A DNA stretch of 64,000 nucleotides from Betaproteobacteria bacterium (lineage in GTDB: Bacteria > Pseudomonadota > Gammaproteobacteria > Burkholderiales > Rhodocyclaceae). The stretch spans positions 186,001 through 250,000 of the forward strand of contig JADJBM010000004.1 in assembly GCA_016703785.1 (NCBI GenBank), given 5' to 3'. This document shows positions 55,492 to 64,000 of the stretch, one piece after another. The notes under the pieces were generated by a model. That model was not told where the DNA came from and made no database searches. It worked only from the letters and a program-made list of their open reading frames with translations. Made by a program: the position numbers and the translations under genes. How positions within the stretch are numbered: position 1 is the first letter of the stretch; each line of letters begins with the position of its first letter.

Positions 55492-55621
55492 AGCTTGCTT
55501 GCTCGCTGCGCTCGCGTATCACGGGGCGCGCTGAACGAGTCTTGCTGCAGGTTGCGGCTCCGCCGCGTGCCGCCCCGCCTTGGGACGGCCCGGCGGCGAG
55601 GCTGTTCCGGAGGAAATATCG

Positions 55622-56437
55622 ATGACCGACAAGACGCAATACCTCGTCAGGCAGGAGCCCTACTATCAGGTGCAGGGGCAGGAAGTGGCGCTCTACGAGG
55701 CCGCCTACCACGCCCGCCTGCCGGTCATGGTCAAGGGCCCCACCGGCTGCGGCAAGTCGCGCTTCATCGAGTACATGGCCTGGAAACTGGGCAGGCCACT
55801 GATCACTGTGGCCTGCAACGAGGACATGACGGCCTCCGACCTGGTCGGCCGCTACCTGCTCGACGCCAACGGCACGCGCTGGCTCGACGGGCCGCTGACC
55901 ACGGCGGCGCGCATCGGCGCCATCTGCTACCTCGACGAGATCGTCGAGGCGCGCCAGGACACCACCGTGGTGATCCACCCGCTGACCGACCACCGCCGCA
56001 CCCTGCCGCTGGACAAGAAGGGCGAGCTGGTCGAGGCGCACGCGGATTTCCAGCTGGTGATCTCCTACAACCCCGGCTACCAGAGCCTGATGAAGGACCT
56101 CAAGCAGTCGACAAAACAGCGCTTCACCGCCTTCGATTTCGACTACCCGGAGGCGACGCTGGAAGCGCAGATCGTCGCCCGGGAAACCGGCATCGAGCAG
56201 TCCGTCGCGGCCCAACTGGTCAAGGTCGCCCAGGCCGCACGCAACCTCAAGGGCCATGGCCTTGATGAAGGCGTCTCAACGCGCCTGATCGTCTACGCGG
56301 CGACCCTGATCGGCAATGGGGTGGCGCCGCGCGACGCCTGCCGCATGGCGATGGTGCGGCCGATCACCGACGACGCCGACATCCGCGCCACGCTCGACCA
56401 CGCCATCGACGCGACGTTTGACGCAAACCCGGCTTGA
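55622..56437 (+). CDS. cbbQ: RuBisCO activase ATPase CbbQ (MoxR-type AAA+)
   Basis: CbbQ is the hexameric AAA+ motor that, with CbbO, removes inhibitory sugar phosphates from RuBisCO. The 271-aa protein starts at ATG 55622 after a GGAGGAAAT site. It has Walker A VKGPTGCGKSRFIEYMA, Walker B AICYLDEIVEARQD, the sensor region ISYNPGYQSLMKDLK with TKQRFTAFDFDYP, and the C-terminal lid STRLIVYAATLI. It lies between cbbM and cbbO. Confidence 0.96.
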   Translation: MTDKTQYLVRQEPYYQVQGQEVALYEAAYHARLPVMVKGPTGCGKSRFIEYMAWKLGRPLITVACNEDMTASDLVGRYLLDANGTRWLDGPLTTAARIGAICYLDEIVEARQDTTVVIHPLTDHRRTLPLDKKGELVEAHADFQLVISYNPGYQSLMKDLKQSTKQRFTAFDFDYPEATLEAQIVARETGIEQSVAAQLVKVAQAARNLKGHGLDEGVSTRLIVYAATLIGNGVAPRDACRMAMVRPITDDADIRATLDHAIDATFDANPA

Positions 56438-56470
56438 AAGTCAGCGCCGGCGATACGGCGAGATAAAGCG

Positions 56471-58795
56471 ATGCCGACCGGAATCCGCCCCGTCACCGAT
56501 GCCCGCCAGCGGCAGATGGCGCACCCGCAGGTGCAGGCCTGGTGGCAGGCGCTCGACTGCGGCTTTGCGCCGGTGGCCGATGTCTTCGAGGAATGCCTCG
56601 ACGAAGCGCTGAGCAGTTTCAGCAGGGCGCAGATGGAGGCCTACATCGAGGCCGCGCGCTTCATCGGCAAGCTCGGGCGCGGACCGGAACCGCTGCTGGC
56701 CTTCCTCGAAGAGTGGCCAGCCGTGGCAGCGGCCGCCAGCGGCGATCAGGAACCCTTGCTGCCGCAAGTGATGGGCGCCATCCGCGCGATGCAGAAATCG
56801 CCCAACAGCGCCGCCATCACGCCCTTTCTGCAAACCCTCGCAGCAGTGGCGAAGCGCCTGCAATCAGCCGAGCAGATCGAGCTCTACATCGACATTGCGC
56901 TGAACCTGATGGTGCGCACCTCGGCATCGATCCACGGTCACCACACCACCTTTCCCAGTCCCGGCCTGCCGGCGTTCCTCGAACAGGCGCCGCGACTGCT
57001 CGGCCTCTTGTCGACGGCGGGCCTGAGGAACTGGACCGAATTCGGCATCCGCAATTACGGCAGCCACCCGGAACGCCAGGTCGAGTTTTTCAGCCTGAAG
57101 TCGGCCGACAGCCACGCGGTACTGCAGCGCGAACGCCACGGCACGCTGTTCGCGGACGTCGAGCGATCGCTCGACCTCTACCTGCGGGCGCTGTGGCGCG
57201 ACAGCGATCTGCTGGTGCCGTATTCGACCGCTTTCGATGAATTGCGCCAGCCAGTTCCTTACTTCGACAAGCTGGGCATGCGCGTGCCGGACGTGTTCGA
57301 CGACGCCCATGGCCCCGCCGGCATCGTCAGCGGCCTCAACCGCTACCGCGCCGTGCTGGCCCACATGGTCGGCCACCGCCGCTGGAGCACCGCACAGATC
57401 GCCGATAACTGGAGTCCGTTCCAGCGCATGGCCGTCGAGTTCTTCGAGGACTGCCGCATCGAGACCTTGCTGATTCGCGAATATCCGGGCCTGCGCCGCA
57501 TCTTCCTCGCCCTGCATCCGCAACCGCGGCAGGATGCCTGCGATGCGGAAACCACCTCGTGCCTGCGCCACCGTCTGGCGATGCTCTCGCGTGCCCTGCT
57601 CGATCCCGGACACGGCTACACCGACCCGGTCCTGCTCGATTTCGTGCGGCGCTTTCATGCCCTCCTGTCTGCAAGCGAATCCAGCACCGCCGAAATCGCC
57701 GCACTGGCCCTCGCCTATGTCGCCAAAACCCGCCGCCCGAGCGACCAGCTGGCCACGATTCATTTCGACGACACGGTCATCGACTACCGCGACGATAATC
57801 GTCAGTTGTGGAAATTCATCGAGGAAGGCGACGAGGAACAGGCCTTCGATGCCGAGCGCAAGCTGGAACCGGGCGAGGCGCTGCGCGGCCTGCCACCGCG
57901 CCGTTACCCCGAGTGGGACGATGCCAGCCAAACCTATCGTCCCGACTGGGTCAGCGTCTATGAGGCCCTGCATGCCAGCGGCAACGCAGCCGACATCGAC
58001 CGCCTGTTGCAAAAGCATGCCGCGCTGGCCAAGCACCTCAAGCGACTGCTCGACCTGCTCAAGCCGCAGGACAAGGTGCGCATCCGCTACCAGGAAGAGG
58101 GCAGCGACCTCGATCTCGACATCGCCCTCGGCTCGCTGATCGATTTCAAGAGCGGCGCCACCCCCGACCCGCGCATCAACATGAGCCACCGCACTGATGG
58201 TCGCGACATCAGCGTCCTGCTGCTGCTCGACCTGTCCGAGTCGCTCAACGAAAAAGTGGCGGGCGCCGGCAACGCCAGCGGACAGACCGTCCTCGAACTC
58301 AGCCAGGAAGCCGTTTCGCTGCTCGCCTGGGCCATCGATTGCCTCGGTGATCCCTTTGCCATTGCCGGCTTCCATTCCAACACCCGCCACGAAGTGCGCT
58401 ACCAGCACATCAAGGGCTTTTCCGAACGCTGGGACGACACCGTCAAGGCGCGGCTGGCCGCCATGAGCGCGGGCTGGTCCACCCGCATGGGCGCCGCGCT
58501 GCGCCACGCCGGCCACTATCTCGCAGCGCGACAGGCCGACAAGAAGATCCTCCTGCTGCTGACCGACGGCGAACCGGCTGATGTCGATGTCGCCGAACCC
58601 GGCCACCTGCGGGCCGATGCCCGCAAGGCGGTCGAGGAACTGTCCGCCCGGGGGGTCGACACTTTCTGCCTCAGCCTGGACCCGAAGGCCGACGACTACG
58701 TGCGCGGAATTTTCGGCAAGCGCCATCTCGTTCTCGACCGGGTTGAACAGCTGCCCGAGCGGCTGCCGCTCCTCTACATGTCACTGACCCGGTAA
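56471..58795 (+). CDS. cbbO: RuBisCO activase adaptor CbbO (VWA domain)
   Basis: The 774-aa protein is the substrate adaptor of the CbbQO RuBisCO activase. The N-terminal two thirds is the CbbO-specific helical region (WSPFQRMAVEFFEDCRIETLLIREYPGLR). The C-terminal von Willebrand factor A domain carries the metal site DLSES (DxSxS) in LLLLDLSESLNEK, the threonine-containing segment AGWSTRMGAALRHAG and LLTDGEPADVDV. It begins 33 nt after cbbQ and is followed by the cbbP promoter region. Confidence 0.95.
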   Translation: MPTGIRPVTDARQRQMAHPQVQAWWQALDCGFAPVADVFEECLDEALSSFSRAQMEAYIEAARFIGKLGRGPEPLLAFLEEWPAVAAAASGDQEPLLPQVMGAIRAMQKSPNSAAITPFLQTLAAVAKRLQSAEQIELYIDIALNLMVRTSASIHGHHTTFPSPGLPAFLEQAPRLLGLLSTAGLRNWTEFGIRNYGSHPERQVEFFSLKSADSHAVLQRERHGTLFADVERSLDLYLRALWRDSDLLVPYSTAFDELRQPVPYFDKLGMRVPDVFDDAHGPAGIVSGLNRYRAVLAHMVGHRRWSTAQIADNWSPFQRMAVEFFEDCRIETLLIREYPGLRRIFLALHPQPRQDACDAETTSCLRHRLAMLSRALLDPGHGYTDPVLLDFVRRFHALLSASESSTAEIAALALAYVAKTRRPSDQLATIHFDDTVIDYRDDNRQLWKFIEEGDEEQAFDAERKLEPGEALRGLPPRRYPEWDDASQTYRPDWVSVYEALHASGNAADIDRLLQKHAALAKHLKRLLDLLKPQDKVRIRYQEEGSDLDLDIALGSLIDFKSGATPDPRINMSHRTDGRDISVLLLLDLSESLNEKVAGAGNASGQTVLELSQEAVSLLAWAIDCLGDPFAIAGFHSNTRHEVRYQHIKGFSERWDDTVKARLAAMSAGWSTRMGAALRHAGHYLAARQADKKILLLLTDGEPADVDVAEPGHLRADARKAVEELSARGVDTFCLSLDPKADDYVRGIFGKRHLVLDRVEQLPERLPLLYMSLTR

Positions 58796-58818
58796 ACATA
58801 AGAGCTTTCTTATTAGTT

Positions 58819-58847
58819 CCATAACAAATTTTGAATGGAGCTTATGC
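58819..58847. promoter_or_regulatory. Candidate CbbR operator upstream of cbbP
   Basis: CCATAACAAA, 12 nt, CTTATGC repeats the cbbM operator block exactly in the first ten bases and in spacing. It lies about 90-120 bp before the cbbP ATG, in a 143-bp AT-richer gap after cbbO, implying a second CbbR-controlled promoter. Confidence 0.66.
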
Positions 58848-58938
58848 ATCGTCTCCATTACAGTTCCCCTATCGTCGTTCGCCGCGCAGCGATGCGTAGC
58901 GCCGCCCGGAAATCCAAACTATCGACAAAGGGTTAGCC

Positions 58939-59814
58939 ATGTCCGCCAAGCATCCCGTCATCGCCATCACCGGCTCTTCCGGCGCCGGCACCACCACGGT
59001 CAAGAATTCCTTCGAGCACATCTTCCGCCGCGAAAACATCCTCGCCGCCGTCATCGAGGGCGACAGCTTCCACAAGTACGACCGCGAGGAGATGAAGAAG
59101 GCCATCCAGATGTCGGAGAAGGCCGGCGTCTGCGAGCACATCAGCCATTTCGGACCGGAAGCCAACCTCTTCGAGGAAATCGAAGCCCTGTTCAAGACCT
59201 ACGGTGAAACCGGCAGCGGCAAGCGGCGCTATTACCTGCACAACGACGCGGAAGCCGAGCCGTGGAAGCAGAAGCCGGGCACTTTCACGCCCTGGGAGGA
59301 TCTGCCCCAGGGCACCGACTTCCTGTTCTACGAAGGCCTGCACGGCGGCGTCAAGACCGATACGGTCGACGTCGCCCGCTACACCGACCTGCTCGTCGGC
59401 GTGGTGCCGACGGTCAACCTGGAGTGGATCCAGAAGATCCACCGCGACACCAAGACCCGCGGTTATTCGGTCGAGGCGGTAACGCAGACCATCCTGCGCC
59501 GCATGTACGACTACGTGCACTACATCACGCCGCAGTTCTCGCGCACCCACATCAACTTCCAGCGCGTGCCGGTGGTGGACACCTCCAACCCCTTCATCGC
59601 CCGCGACATCCCGACGCTCGACGAATCCCTCGTCGTGATCCGCTACCGCGATCCACACGGGGTCGACTTTCCCTATCTGCTGACGATGATCAACGGCTCC
59701 TTCATGTCGCGGCCGAATTGCATCGTCGTGCCCGGCGGCAAGATGGAACTGGCCATGCAGCTGGTGCTGACGCCGCTCATCCTGCAGCTCATGGATAAGC
59801 GCAAGAAAGCCTGA
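58939..59814 (+). CDS. cbbP: Phosphoribulokinase, proteobacterial type
   Basis: The enzyme phosphorylates ribulose-5-phosphate with ATP to RuBP. The 291-aa length is that of the allosteric octameric bacterial class. It has the P-loop ITGSSGAGTTTV near the N-terminus, VIEGDSFHKYDR, EGLHGG with the catalytic region, and RRMYDYVHYITPQFSRTHINFQRVPVVDTSNPF. It starts the second cbb unit cbbP-tkt-gap-pgk. Confidence 0.97.
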   Translation: MSAKHPVIAITGSSGAGTTTVKNSFEHIFRRENILAAVIEGDSFHKYDREEMKKAIQMSEKAGVCEHISHFGPEANLFEEIEALFKTYGETGSGKRRYYLHNDAEAEPWKQKPGTFTPWEDLPQGTDFLFYEGLHGGVKTDTVDVARYTDLLVGVVPTVNLEWIQKIHRDTKTRGYSVEAVTQTILRRMYDYVHYITPQFSRTHINFQRVPVVDTSNPFIARDIPTLDESLVVIRYRDPHGVDFPYLLTMINGSFMSRPNCIVVPGGKMELAMQLVLTPLILQLMDKRKKA

Positions 59815-59906
59815 CGCTGCCCTCTCGAACTACCCATAACGCCCGGTTTGGAAGATAATTCAAGGCTTCCCAGCCGGCACGACTGACCAGGAATAAGGAA
59901 ATCAAC

Positions 59907-61931
59907 ATGTCCGCACAGAGTGCCACTTTTGCCGACTTCGAGACGCCAGTGTTCAACAATCTGACCAGTGCCATCCGCGCCCTCGCCATGGACGCAGTGG
60001 AGAAAGCCAAGTCCGGCCACCCGGGTGCGCCCATGGGCATGGCGGAGATCGCCGAGGTGCTGTGGAACCACCACCTGCGCCACAACCCGGCCAATCCGAA
60101 GTGGGCCGACCGCGACCGCTTCGTGCTGTCCAACGGCCACGGCTCCATGCTCGTCTACGCCCTGCTGCACCTGACCGGCTACGATGTTTCGATCGACGAC
60201 ATCAAGAATTTCCGCCAGCTGCACAGCAAGACGCCGGGGCATCCAGAGTACGGCTACACGCCCGGCGTGGAGACCACCACCGGCCCGCTCGGCCAGGGCA
60301 TCACCAACGCCGTCGGCATGGCCATGGCCGAAAAGCTGCTCGCCGCCGAATTCAACCGCCCCGGCCACGAGATCGTCGATCACCGCACCTATGCCTTCCT
60401 CGGCGACGGCTGCCTCATGGAAGGCATCTCGCACGAGGCCTGCGCGCTGGCCGGCACATGGGGCCTGGGAAAGCTGACCGCCTTCTGGGACGACAACGGC
60501 ATTTCCATCGACGGCCACGTCGAAGGCTGGTTCACCGACGACACGCCGAAGCGTTTCGAGGCCTACGGCTGGCAGGTCGTCGCCAATGTGAACGGCCACG
60601 ATCCGGAAGCGATTCACGCCGCGATCAACAAGGCCAAGGCGGAAACCTCGCGGCCGACCCTCATCTGCTGCAAGACGCGCATCGGCCTGGGCTCGCCCAA
60701 CAAGGTCGGCACCCACGATGTGCACGGCGCCCCGCTGGGCGATGCCGAGATCGCCGCCGCCCGCCCGCACATGGGTTGGGTGTTCCCCCCTTTCGAGATT
60801 CCGCAGGAAGTGTATGAGGCCTGGGATGCGAGGAAGAAGGGTGCTGCCGTCGAATCCGACTGGCAGCACAAGTTCGATCGCTATGCCAAGGCCCACCCCG
60901 ATCTGGCCACCGAATTCAAGCGCCGCATGGCCAGCGAATTGCCTGCCAACTGGGCCGAGTTCGCCAAGAAGGCCATTGCCGAAATCAACGCCAAAGGCGA
61001 AACCGTCGCCACGCGCAAGGCCTCGCAGATCGCCATCAACGCCCTGGCGCCGGCCCTGCCCGAGTTCGTCGGCGGTTCGGCCGACCTGACCGGCTCCAAC
61101 CTGACCAACTGGACGGGCTGCAAGCACGTCTCCGGCCGCACCCCCGGCAACTACATCTCCTACGGCGTGCGCGAATTCGGCATGTCGCACATCATGAACG
61201 GCATGGCGCTGCACGGCGGCATCCTGCCCTTTGGCGGCACCTTCCTGATGTTCTCGGAATATGCCCGCAACGCCCTGCGCATGTCGGCGCTGATGAAGCA
61301 GCGCGTGATCTATGTCTTCACGCACGACTCCATCGGTCTCGGCGAGGACGGCCCGACGCACCAGCCGGTCGAGCAGACCGCCACGCTGCGCATGATCCCG
61401 AACATGGATGTCTGGCGTCCCTGCGACACCGTCGAGACCATCGTGGCCTGGACGCAGTCGGTTGAAAAGCGCAACGGCCCGTCGGCGCTGTGCCTGTCGC
61501 GGCAGAACCTGCCCTTCGTCAAGCGCGACGACGCCCAGCTGGCGAACATCGCGCGCGGCGGCTATGTCCTCTCGGAAGCAGACGGCAAGGCCCAGGCGGT
61601 CATCCTCGCCACCGGCTCGGAAGTGGATCTGGCGCTCAAGGCGCAGGCGGCACTGGCGCAGGAAGGCGTCGCGGTGCGCGTCGTCTCCATGCCGAACACC
61701 AACGCCTTCGATCGCCAGGAGTCCGCCTACAAGGCCGGCGTGCTGCCCAAGGGCCTGCCGCGCGTCGCCGTGGAAGCCGGCGTCACCGGCGGCTGGTACA
61801 AGTATGTCGGGCTGGAGGGCGCCGTGGTCGGCCTCGACCGCTTCGGCGAGTCGGCCCCGGCCGGCGTGCTGTTCAAGGAATTCGGCTTCACGGCGGAGAA
61901 TGTCGTGAAGGCGGTGAAATCGGTTTTGTAA
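59907..61931 (+). CDS. cbbT: Transketolase
   Basis: The 674-aa thiamine-diphosphate enzyme moves two-carbon units in the Calvin cycle and pentose pathway. It has KSGHPGAPMGMAEIAEVLW, SNGHGSMLVYALLHL, the ThDP motif GDGCLMEGISHEACALAG...FWDDNGIS, GLGEDGPTHQPVEQ, and the C-terminal GSEVDLALKAQAAL. The position between cbbP and gap shows its Calvin cycle role. If no other transketolase gene exists it also serves central metabolism (tktA). Confidence 0.96.
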   Translation: MSAQSATFADFETPVFNNLTSAIRALAMDAVEKAKSGHPGAPMGMAEIAEVLWNHHLRHNPANPKWADRDRFVLSNGHGSMLVYALLHLTGYDVSIDDIKNFRQLHSKTPGHPEYGYTPGVETTTGPLGQGITNAVGMAMAEKLLAAEFNRPGHEIVDHRTYAFLGDGCLMEGISHEACALAGTWGLGKLTAFWDDNGISIDGHVEGWFTDDTPKRFEAYGWQVVANVNGHDPEAIHAAINKAKAETSRPTLICCKTRIGLGSPNKVGTHDVHGAPLGDAEIAAARPHMGWVFPPFEIPQEVYEAWDARKKGAAVESDWQHKFDRYAKAHPDLATEFKRRMASELPANWAEFAKKAIAEINAKGETVATRKASQIAINALAPALPEFVGGSADLTGSNLTNWTGCKHVSGRTPGNYISYGVREFGMSHIMNGMALHGGILPFGGTFLMFSEYARNALRMSALMKQRVIYVFTHDSIGLGEDGPTHQPVEQTATLRMIPNMDVWRPCDTVETIVAWTQSVEKRNGPSALCLSRQNLPFVKRDDAQLANIARGGYVLSEADGKAQAVILATGSEVDLALKAQAALAQEGVAVRVVSMPNTNAFDRQESAYKAGVLPKGLPRVAVEAGVTGGWYKYVGLEGAVVGLDRFGESAPAGVLFKEFGFTAENVVKAVKSVL

Positions 61932-61952
61932 CTTTCTTCTGGAGAACGAATT

Positions 61953-62951
61953 ATGGCTATCAAAGTCGGCATCAACGGTTTCGGTCGCATCGGCCGCATG
62001 GCATTCCGCGCAATCGCCAAGGACTTCCCCGAGATCGAAGTGGTCGCCATCAACGACCTGCTCGAGCCCGGCTACCTGGCCTACATGCTGCAGTACGACT
62101 CCGTGCATGGCCGCTTCAACGGCAGCATCTCGGTTGAAGGCAGCAACCTGATCGTCAACGGCAAGAAGATCCGCCTGACCGCCGAGAAGGATCCCGCCAA
62201 CCTGAAGTGGAACGAGGTCGGCGCCGACATCGTCATCGAATCCACCGGCTTCTTCCTCACCAAGGACACCTGCCAGAAGCATATCGACGCCGGCGCCAAG
62301 AAGGTCGTGCAGTCGGCCCCGTCGAAGGACGACACGCCGATGTTCGTCTATGGCGTGAACCACGAGAAGTACGCCGGCGAGGCCATCGTCTCCGCCGCCT
62401 CCTGCACCACCAACTGCCTGGCGCCCGTGGCCAAGGTGCTCAACGACAACTGGGGCATCAAGCGCGGCCTGATGACCACCGTGCACGCCGCCACCGCCAC
62501 GCAGAAGACCGTGGACGGCCCCTCCAGCAAGGACTGGCGCGGCGGCCGCGGCATCCTCGAGAACATCATCCCGTCCTCGACCGGCGCCGCCAAGGCCGTC
62601 GGCGTGGTGTTGCCCGAGTTGAACAAGAAGCTCACCGGCATGGCCTTCCGTGTGCCGACCTCCGATGTTTCGGTGGTCGACCTCACCGTCGAGCTGAACA
62701 AGGAAGCCGCCTACGAAGACATCTGCAAGGCCATGAAGGCCGCCTCGGAAGGCGCCATGAAGGGCGTGCTCGGCTACACCGAGGACAAGGTCGTCGCCAC
62801 CGACTTCCGCGGCTGCTCCCAGCCGTCGATCTTCGACGCCGACGCCGGCATCGCCTTGGACAAGACCTTCGTCAAGGTCGTCGCCTGGTACGACAACGAG
62901 TACGGCTACACCTGCAACATGCTGCGCTTCGTCAAACACGTCGCGAAGTAA
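61953..62951 (+). CDS. gap: Glyceraldehyde-3-phosphate dehydrogenase, type I
   Basis: The 332-aa enzyme interconverts glyceraldehyde-3-phosphate and 1,3-bisphosphoglycerate. It has the dinucleotide site INGFGRIGRMAFRA, the nucleophile Cys in SAASCTTNCLAPVAK, GLMTTVHAATATQK with the catalytic His, and SSTGAAKAVG. An Asp after the second strand (AINDL) indicates NAD preference. It sits 21 nt after transketolase and before pgk. Confidence 0.96.
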   Translation: MAIKVGINGFGRIGRMAFRAIAKDFPEIEVVAINDLLEPGYLAYMLQYDSVHGRFNGSISVEGSNLIVNGKKIRLTAEKDPANLKWNEVGADIVIESTGFFLTKDTCQKHIDAGAKKVVQSAPSKDDTPMFVYGVNHEKYAGEAIVSAASCTTNCLAPVAKVLNDNWGIKRGLMTTVHAATATQKTVDGPSSKDWRGGRGILENIIPSSTGAAKAVGVVLPELNKKLTGMAFRVPTSDVSVVDLTVELNKEAAYEDICKAMKAASEGAMKGVLGYTEDKVVATDFRGCSQPSIFDADAGIALDKTFVKVVAWYDNEYGYTCNMLRFVKHVAK

Positions 62952-63017
62952 AAGTCAGTCGCTGGCGGACGGCGGCCGGAACCCGGCCCGCCGCCTGCCG
63001 CCCCTCTCGCATGAGTC

Positions 63018-63045
63018 GTAAGGCCTGGGATCGCCCAGTCCTTAC
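63018..63045 (+). promoter_or_regulatory. Leader hairpin upstream of pgk
   Basis: GTAAGGCCTGGG and CCCAGTCCTTAC form a 12-bp stem with one mismatch and an ATCG loop, 24 nt before the pgk start. A second GC-rich stem lies at about 62968-63000. They could adjust pgk expression relative to gap. No known RNA family was recognised. Confidence 0.45.
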
Positions 63046-63069
63046 CGCTTATCTTCCAGGTGAACACGC

Positions 63070-64000
63070 ATGCCTCATTTTCTTCGCATGACCGATCTCG
63101 ACCTCAAGGGCAAGCGCGTGTTCATCCGCGCCGATCTCAATGTGCCAGTCAAGGACGGCAAGGTCACATCGGACGCCCGTATCACGGCCTCCATGCCCAC
63201 CATCGAACACTGCCTCAAGGCCGGCGCGAAAGTGATGGTCACCTCCCACTTGGGCCGCCCGACCGAGGGCGAATACTCCGAGGAAAATTCGCTCAAGCCA
63301 GTGGCCGAGGTGATGTCCACCAAGCTCGGCAAGCCGGTGCGTGTCGTCAAGGACTGGGTCGCGGGCGGTTTCGATGTCGCATCGGGTGAAGTGGTGCTGC
63401 TGGAGAACTGCCGCTTCAACAAGGGCGAGAAGAAGAACGTCGACGACACCGCGAAGCAGTACGCCGCGCTGTGCGACGTCTTCGTCATGGACGCCTTCGG
63501 CACCGCGCATCGCGCCGAAGCCTCCACCCACGGCATCGCCAAGTTCGCGCCAACCGCCTGCGCCGGCATGCTGCTGACGGAGGAACTGGACGCGCTCGGC
63601 AAGGCCCTGCTCGATCCGGCCCGGCCGATGGTCGCCATCGTCGGCGGCTCGAAGGTGTCGACCAAGTTGACGGTGCTGGAATCCCTTTCCGAGAAGGTAG
63701 ATCAGCTGGTGGTCGGCGGCGGCATCGCCAACACCTTCCTGCAGGCCAGCGGCAAGCCGGTCGGCAAGTCGCTGTGCGAGCACGACCTGGTGCCCACCGC
63801 CCAGGCCCTGATGAAGAAGATGACGGCGCGCGGCGCCACCATCCCGATCGCCGTCGACGTGGTCTGCGGCAAGAAATTCGATGCCGCCGAGCCGGCCGTG
63901 CTGAAGGACGCCGGCAGCGTGGCCGACGACGACATGATTTTCGACATCGGCCCGAAGAGCACGCAGGAACTGGTCGACATCATCATGAAGGCCGGCACCG
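63070..64000 (+). CDS. pgk: Phosphoglycerate kinase, 5' part (cut by window end)
   Basis: Pgk converts 3-phosphoglycerate and ATP to 1,3-bisphosphoglycerate in the Calvin cycle. From ATG 63070 (MPHFLRMTDLDLKGKRV) the first 310 codons are intact: VFIRADLNVPVKDGKV, TSHLGRPTEGE, LLENCRFNKGEKKN, VMDAFGTAHRAEAST, VAIVGGSKVSTKL and DIGPKST. An in-frame ATG at 63088 is an alternative start, but AGGTGAA stands before the first. The C-terminal nucleotide-binding end lies beyond 64000. Confidence 0.96.
   Translation, partial: MPHFLRMTDLDLKGKRVFIRADLNVPVKDGKVTSDARITASMPTIEHCLKAGAKVMVTSHLGRPTEGEYSEENSLKPVAEVMSTKLGKPVRVVKDWVAGGFDVASGEVVLLENCRFNKGEKKNVDDTAKQYAALCDVFVMDAFGTAHRAEASTHGIAKFAPTACAGMLLTEELDALGKALLDPARPMVAIVGGSKVSTKLTVLESLSEKVDQLVVGGGIANTFLQASGKPVGKSLCEHDLVPTAQALMKKMTARGATIPIAVDVVCGKKFDAAEPAVLKDAGSVADDDMIFDIGPKSTQELVDIIMKAGT

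Noticed and set aside
59673..62939. 1088-codon open frame on the minus strand opposite transketolase and gap
   Set aside because: It is antisense to strongly conserved genes, has no domain pattern, and such long shadow frames are expected in GC-rich DNA with biased third positions.

Overview
The window is GC-rich DNA from a betaproteobacterium, most likely a Rhodocyclales- or Sterolibacteriaceae-like facultative autotroph. This rests on the gene content: form II RuBisCO with CbbQ/CbbO, a betaproteobacterial proteasome homologue (BPH) inside the pyruvate dehydrogenase operon, a lipoylated E3, PPK2, hydroxybutyrate dehydrogenase, and the rsmI-yraN-SIS-dolP order. No database search was possible; identifications come from recognised motifs, lengths and gene order.

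Layout. 0-5 kb: a lipoprotein, pyrC and rsmI on the minus strand, then yraN, an exported HIRAN protein, gmhA/diaA, dolP and hldC on the plus strand. 5-13.9 kb: a TAXI-type binding protein, ssb, an MFS transporter, uvrA with a damaged 5' end beside a structured repeat, an SseB-like protein, an unknown membrane protein, a SGNH esterase and a lone mlaF. 13.9-19.1 kb: tRNA-Ala(CGC), tsaC, purE, folD and iorBA, the last with an FNR/Anr-type box. 19.2-25.9 kb: a complete phosphate regulon (pstSCAB-phoU-phoB-phoR) carrying a 28-nt poly-G tract between phoU and phoB. 26.3-29.3 kb: lactate-oxidation genes lutABC with a damaged lutB/lutC junction. 29.3-31.2 kb: two divergent decayed genes, a mandelate racemase-family enzyme and its LysR neighbour. 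31.2-37.5 kb: bdhA, a FixL/FixJ-like two-component system and two LivK-like binding proteins without permeases; the second has an in-frame stop. 37.7-45.1 kb: aceE-aceF-BPH-lpdA, then rpiA. 45.1-52.98 kb: yggX, a second copy of the structured repeat, a diguanylate cyclase, argA, a two-domain polyphosphate:AMP phosphotransferase, rsmE, a thioredoxin-like protein and an inositol-phosphatase family protein. 53-64 kb: the Calvin cycle locus cbbR / cbbM-cbbQ-cbbO and cbbP-tkt-gap-pgk, with pgk cut by the window edge.

How they work together. The cbb genes fix CO2: phosphoribulokinase makes RuBP, form II RuBisCO carboxylates it, CbbQO reactivates the enzyme, and Pgk, Gap, transketolase and RpiA turn the cycle. 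One candidate CbbR operator pattern, CCATAACAAA-N12-CTTATG, occurs upstream of both cbbM and cbbP. The Pst/Pho genes, PPK2 and bdhA suggest attention to phosphate, polyphosphate and PHB storage. IorAB, LutABC and pyruvate dehydrogenase feed acyl-CoA metabolism.

Two themes stand out. First, palindromic repeats are common and have entered coding sequence: one sits in frame in the AceF linker, and another sits in the Lpd linker, where the reading frame is broken. A separate 185-197 bp repeat occurs twice, and its terminal arms differ between copies but stay self-complementary. Second, reading-frame lesions are unusually many (uvrA, lutB/lutC, the mandelate racemase-like gene, the LysR gene, livK copy 2, lpdA, rpiA, the diguanylate cyclase). 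Lesions in essential genes probably reflect assembly errors, whereas the mandelate racemase/LysR pair looks like real decay.
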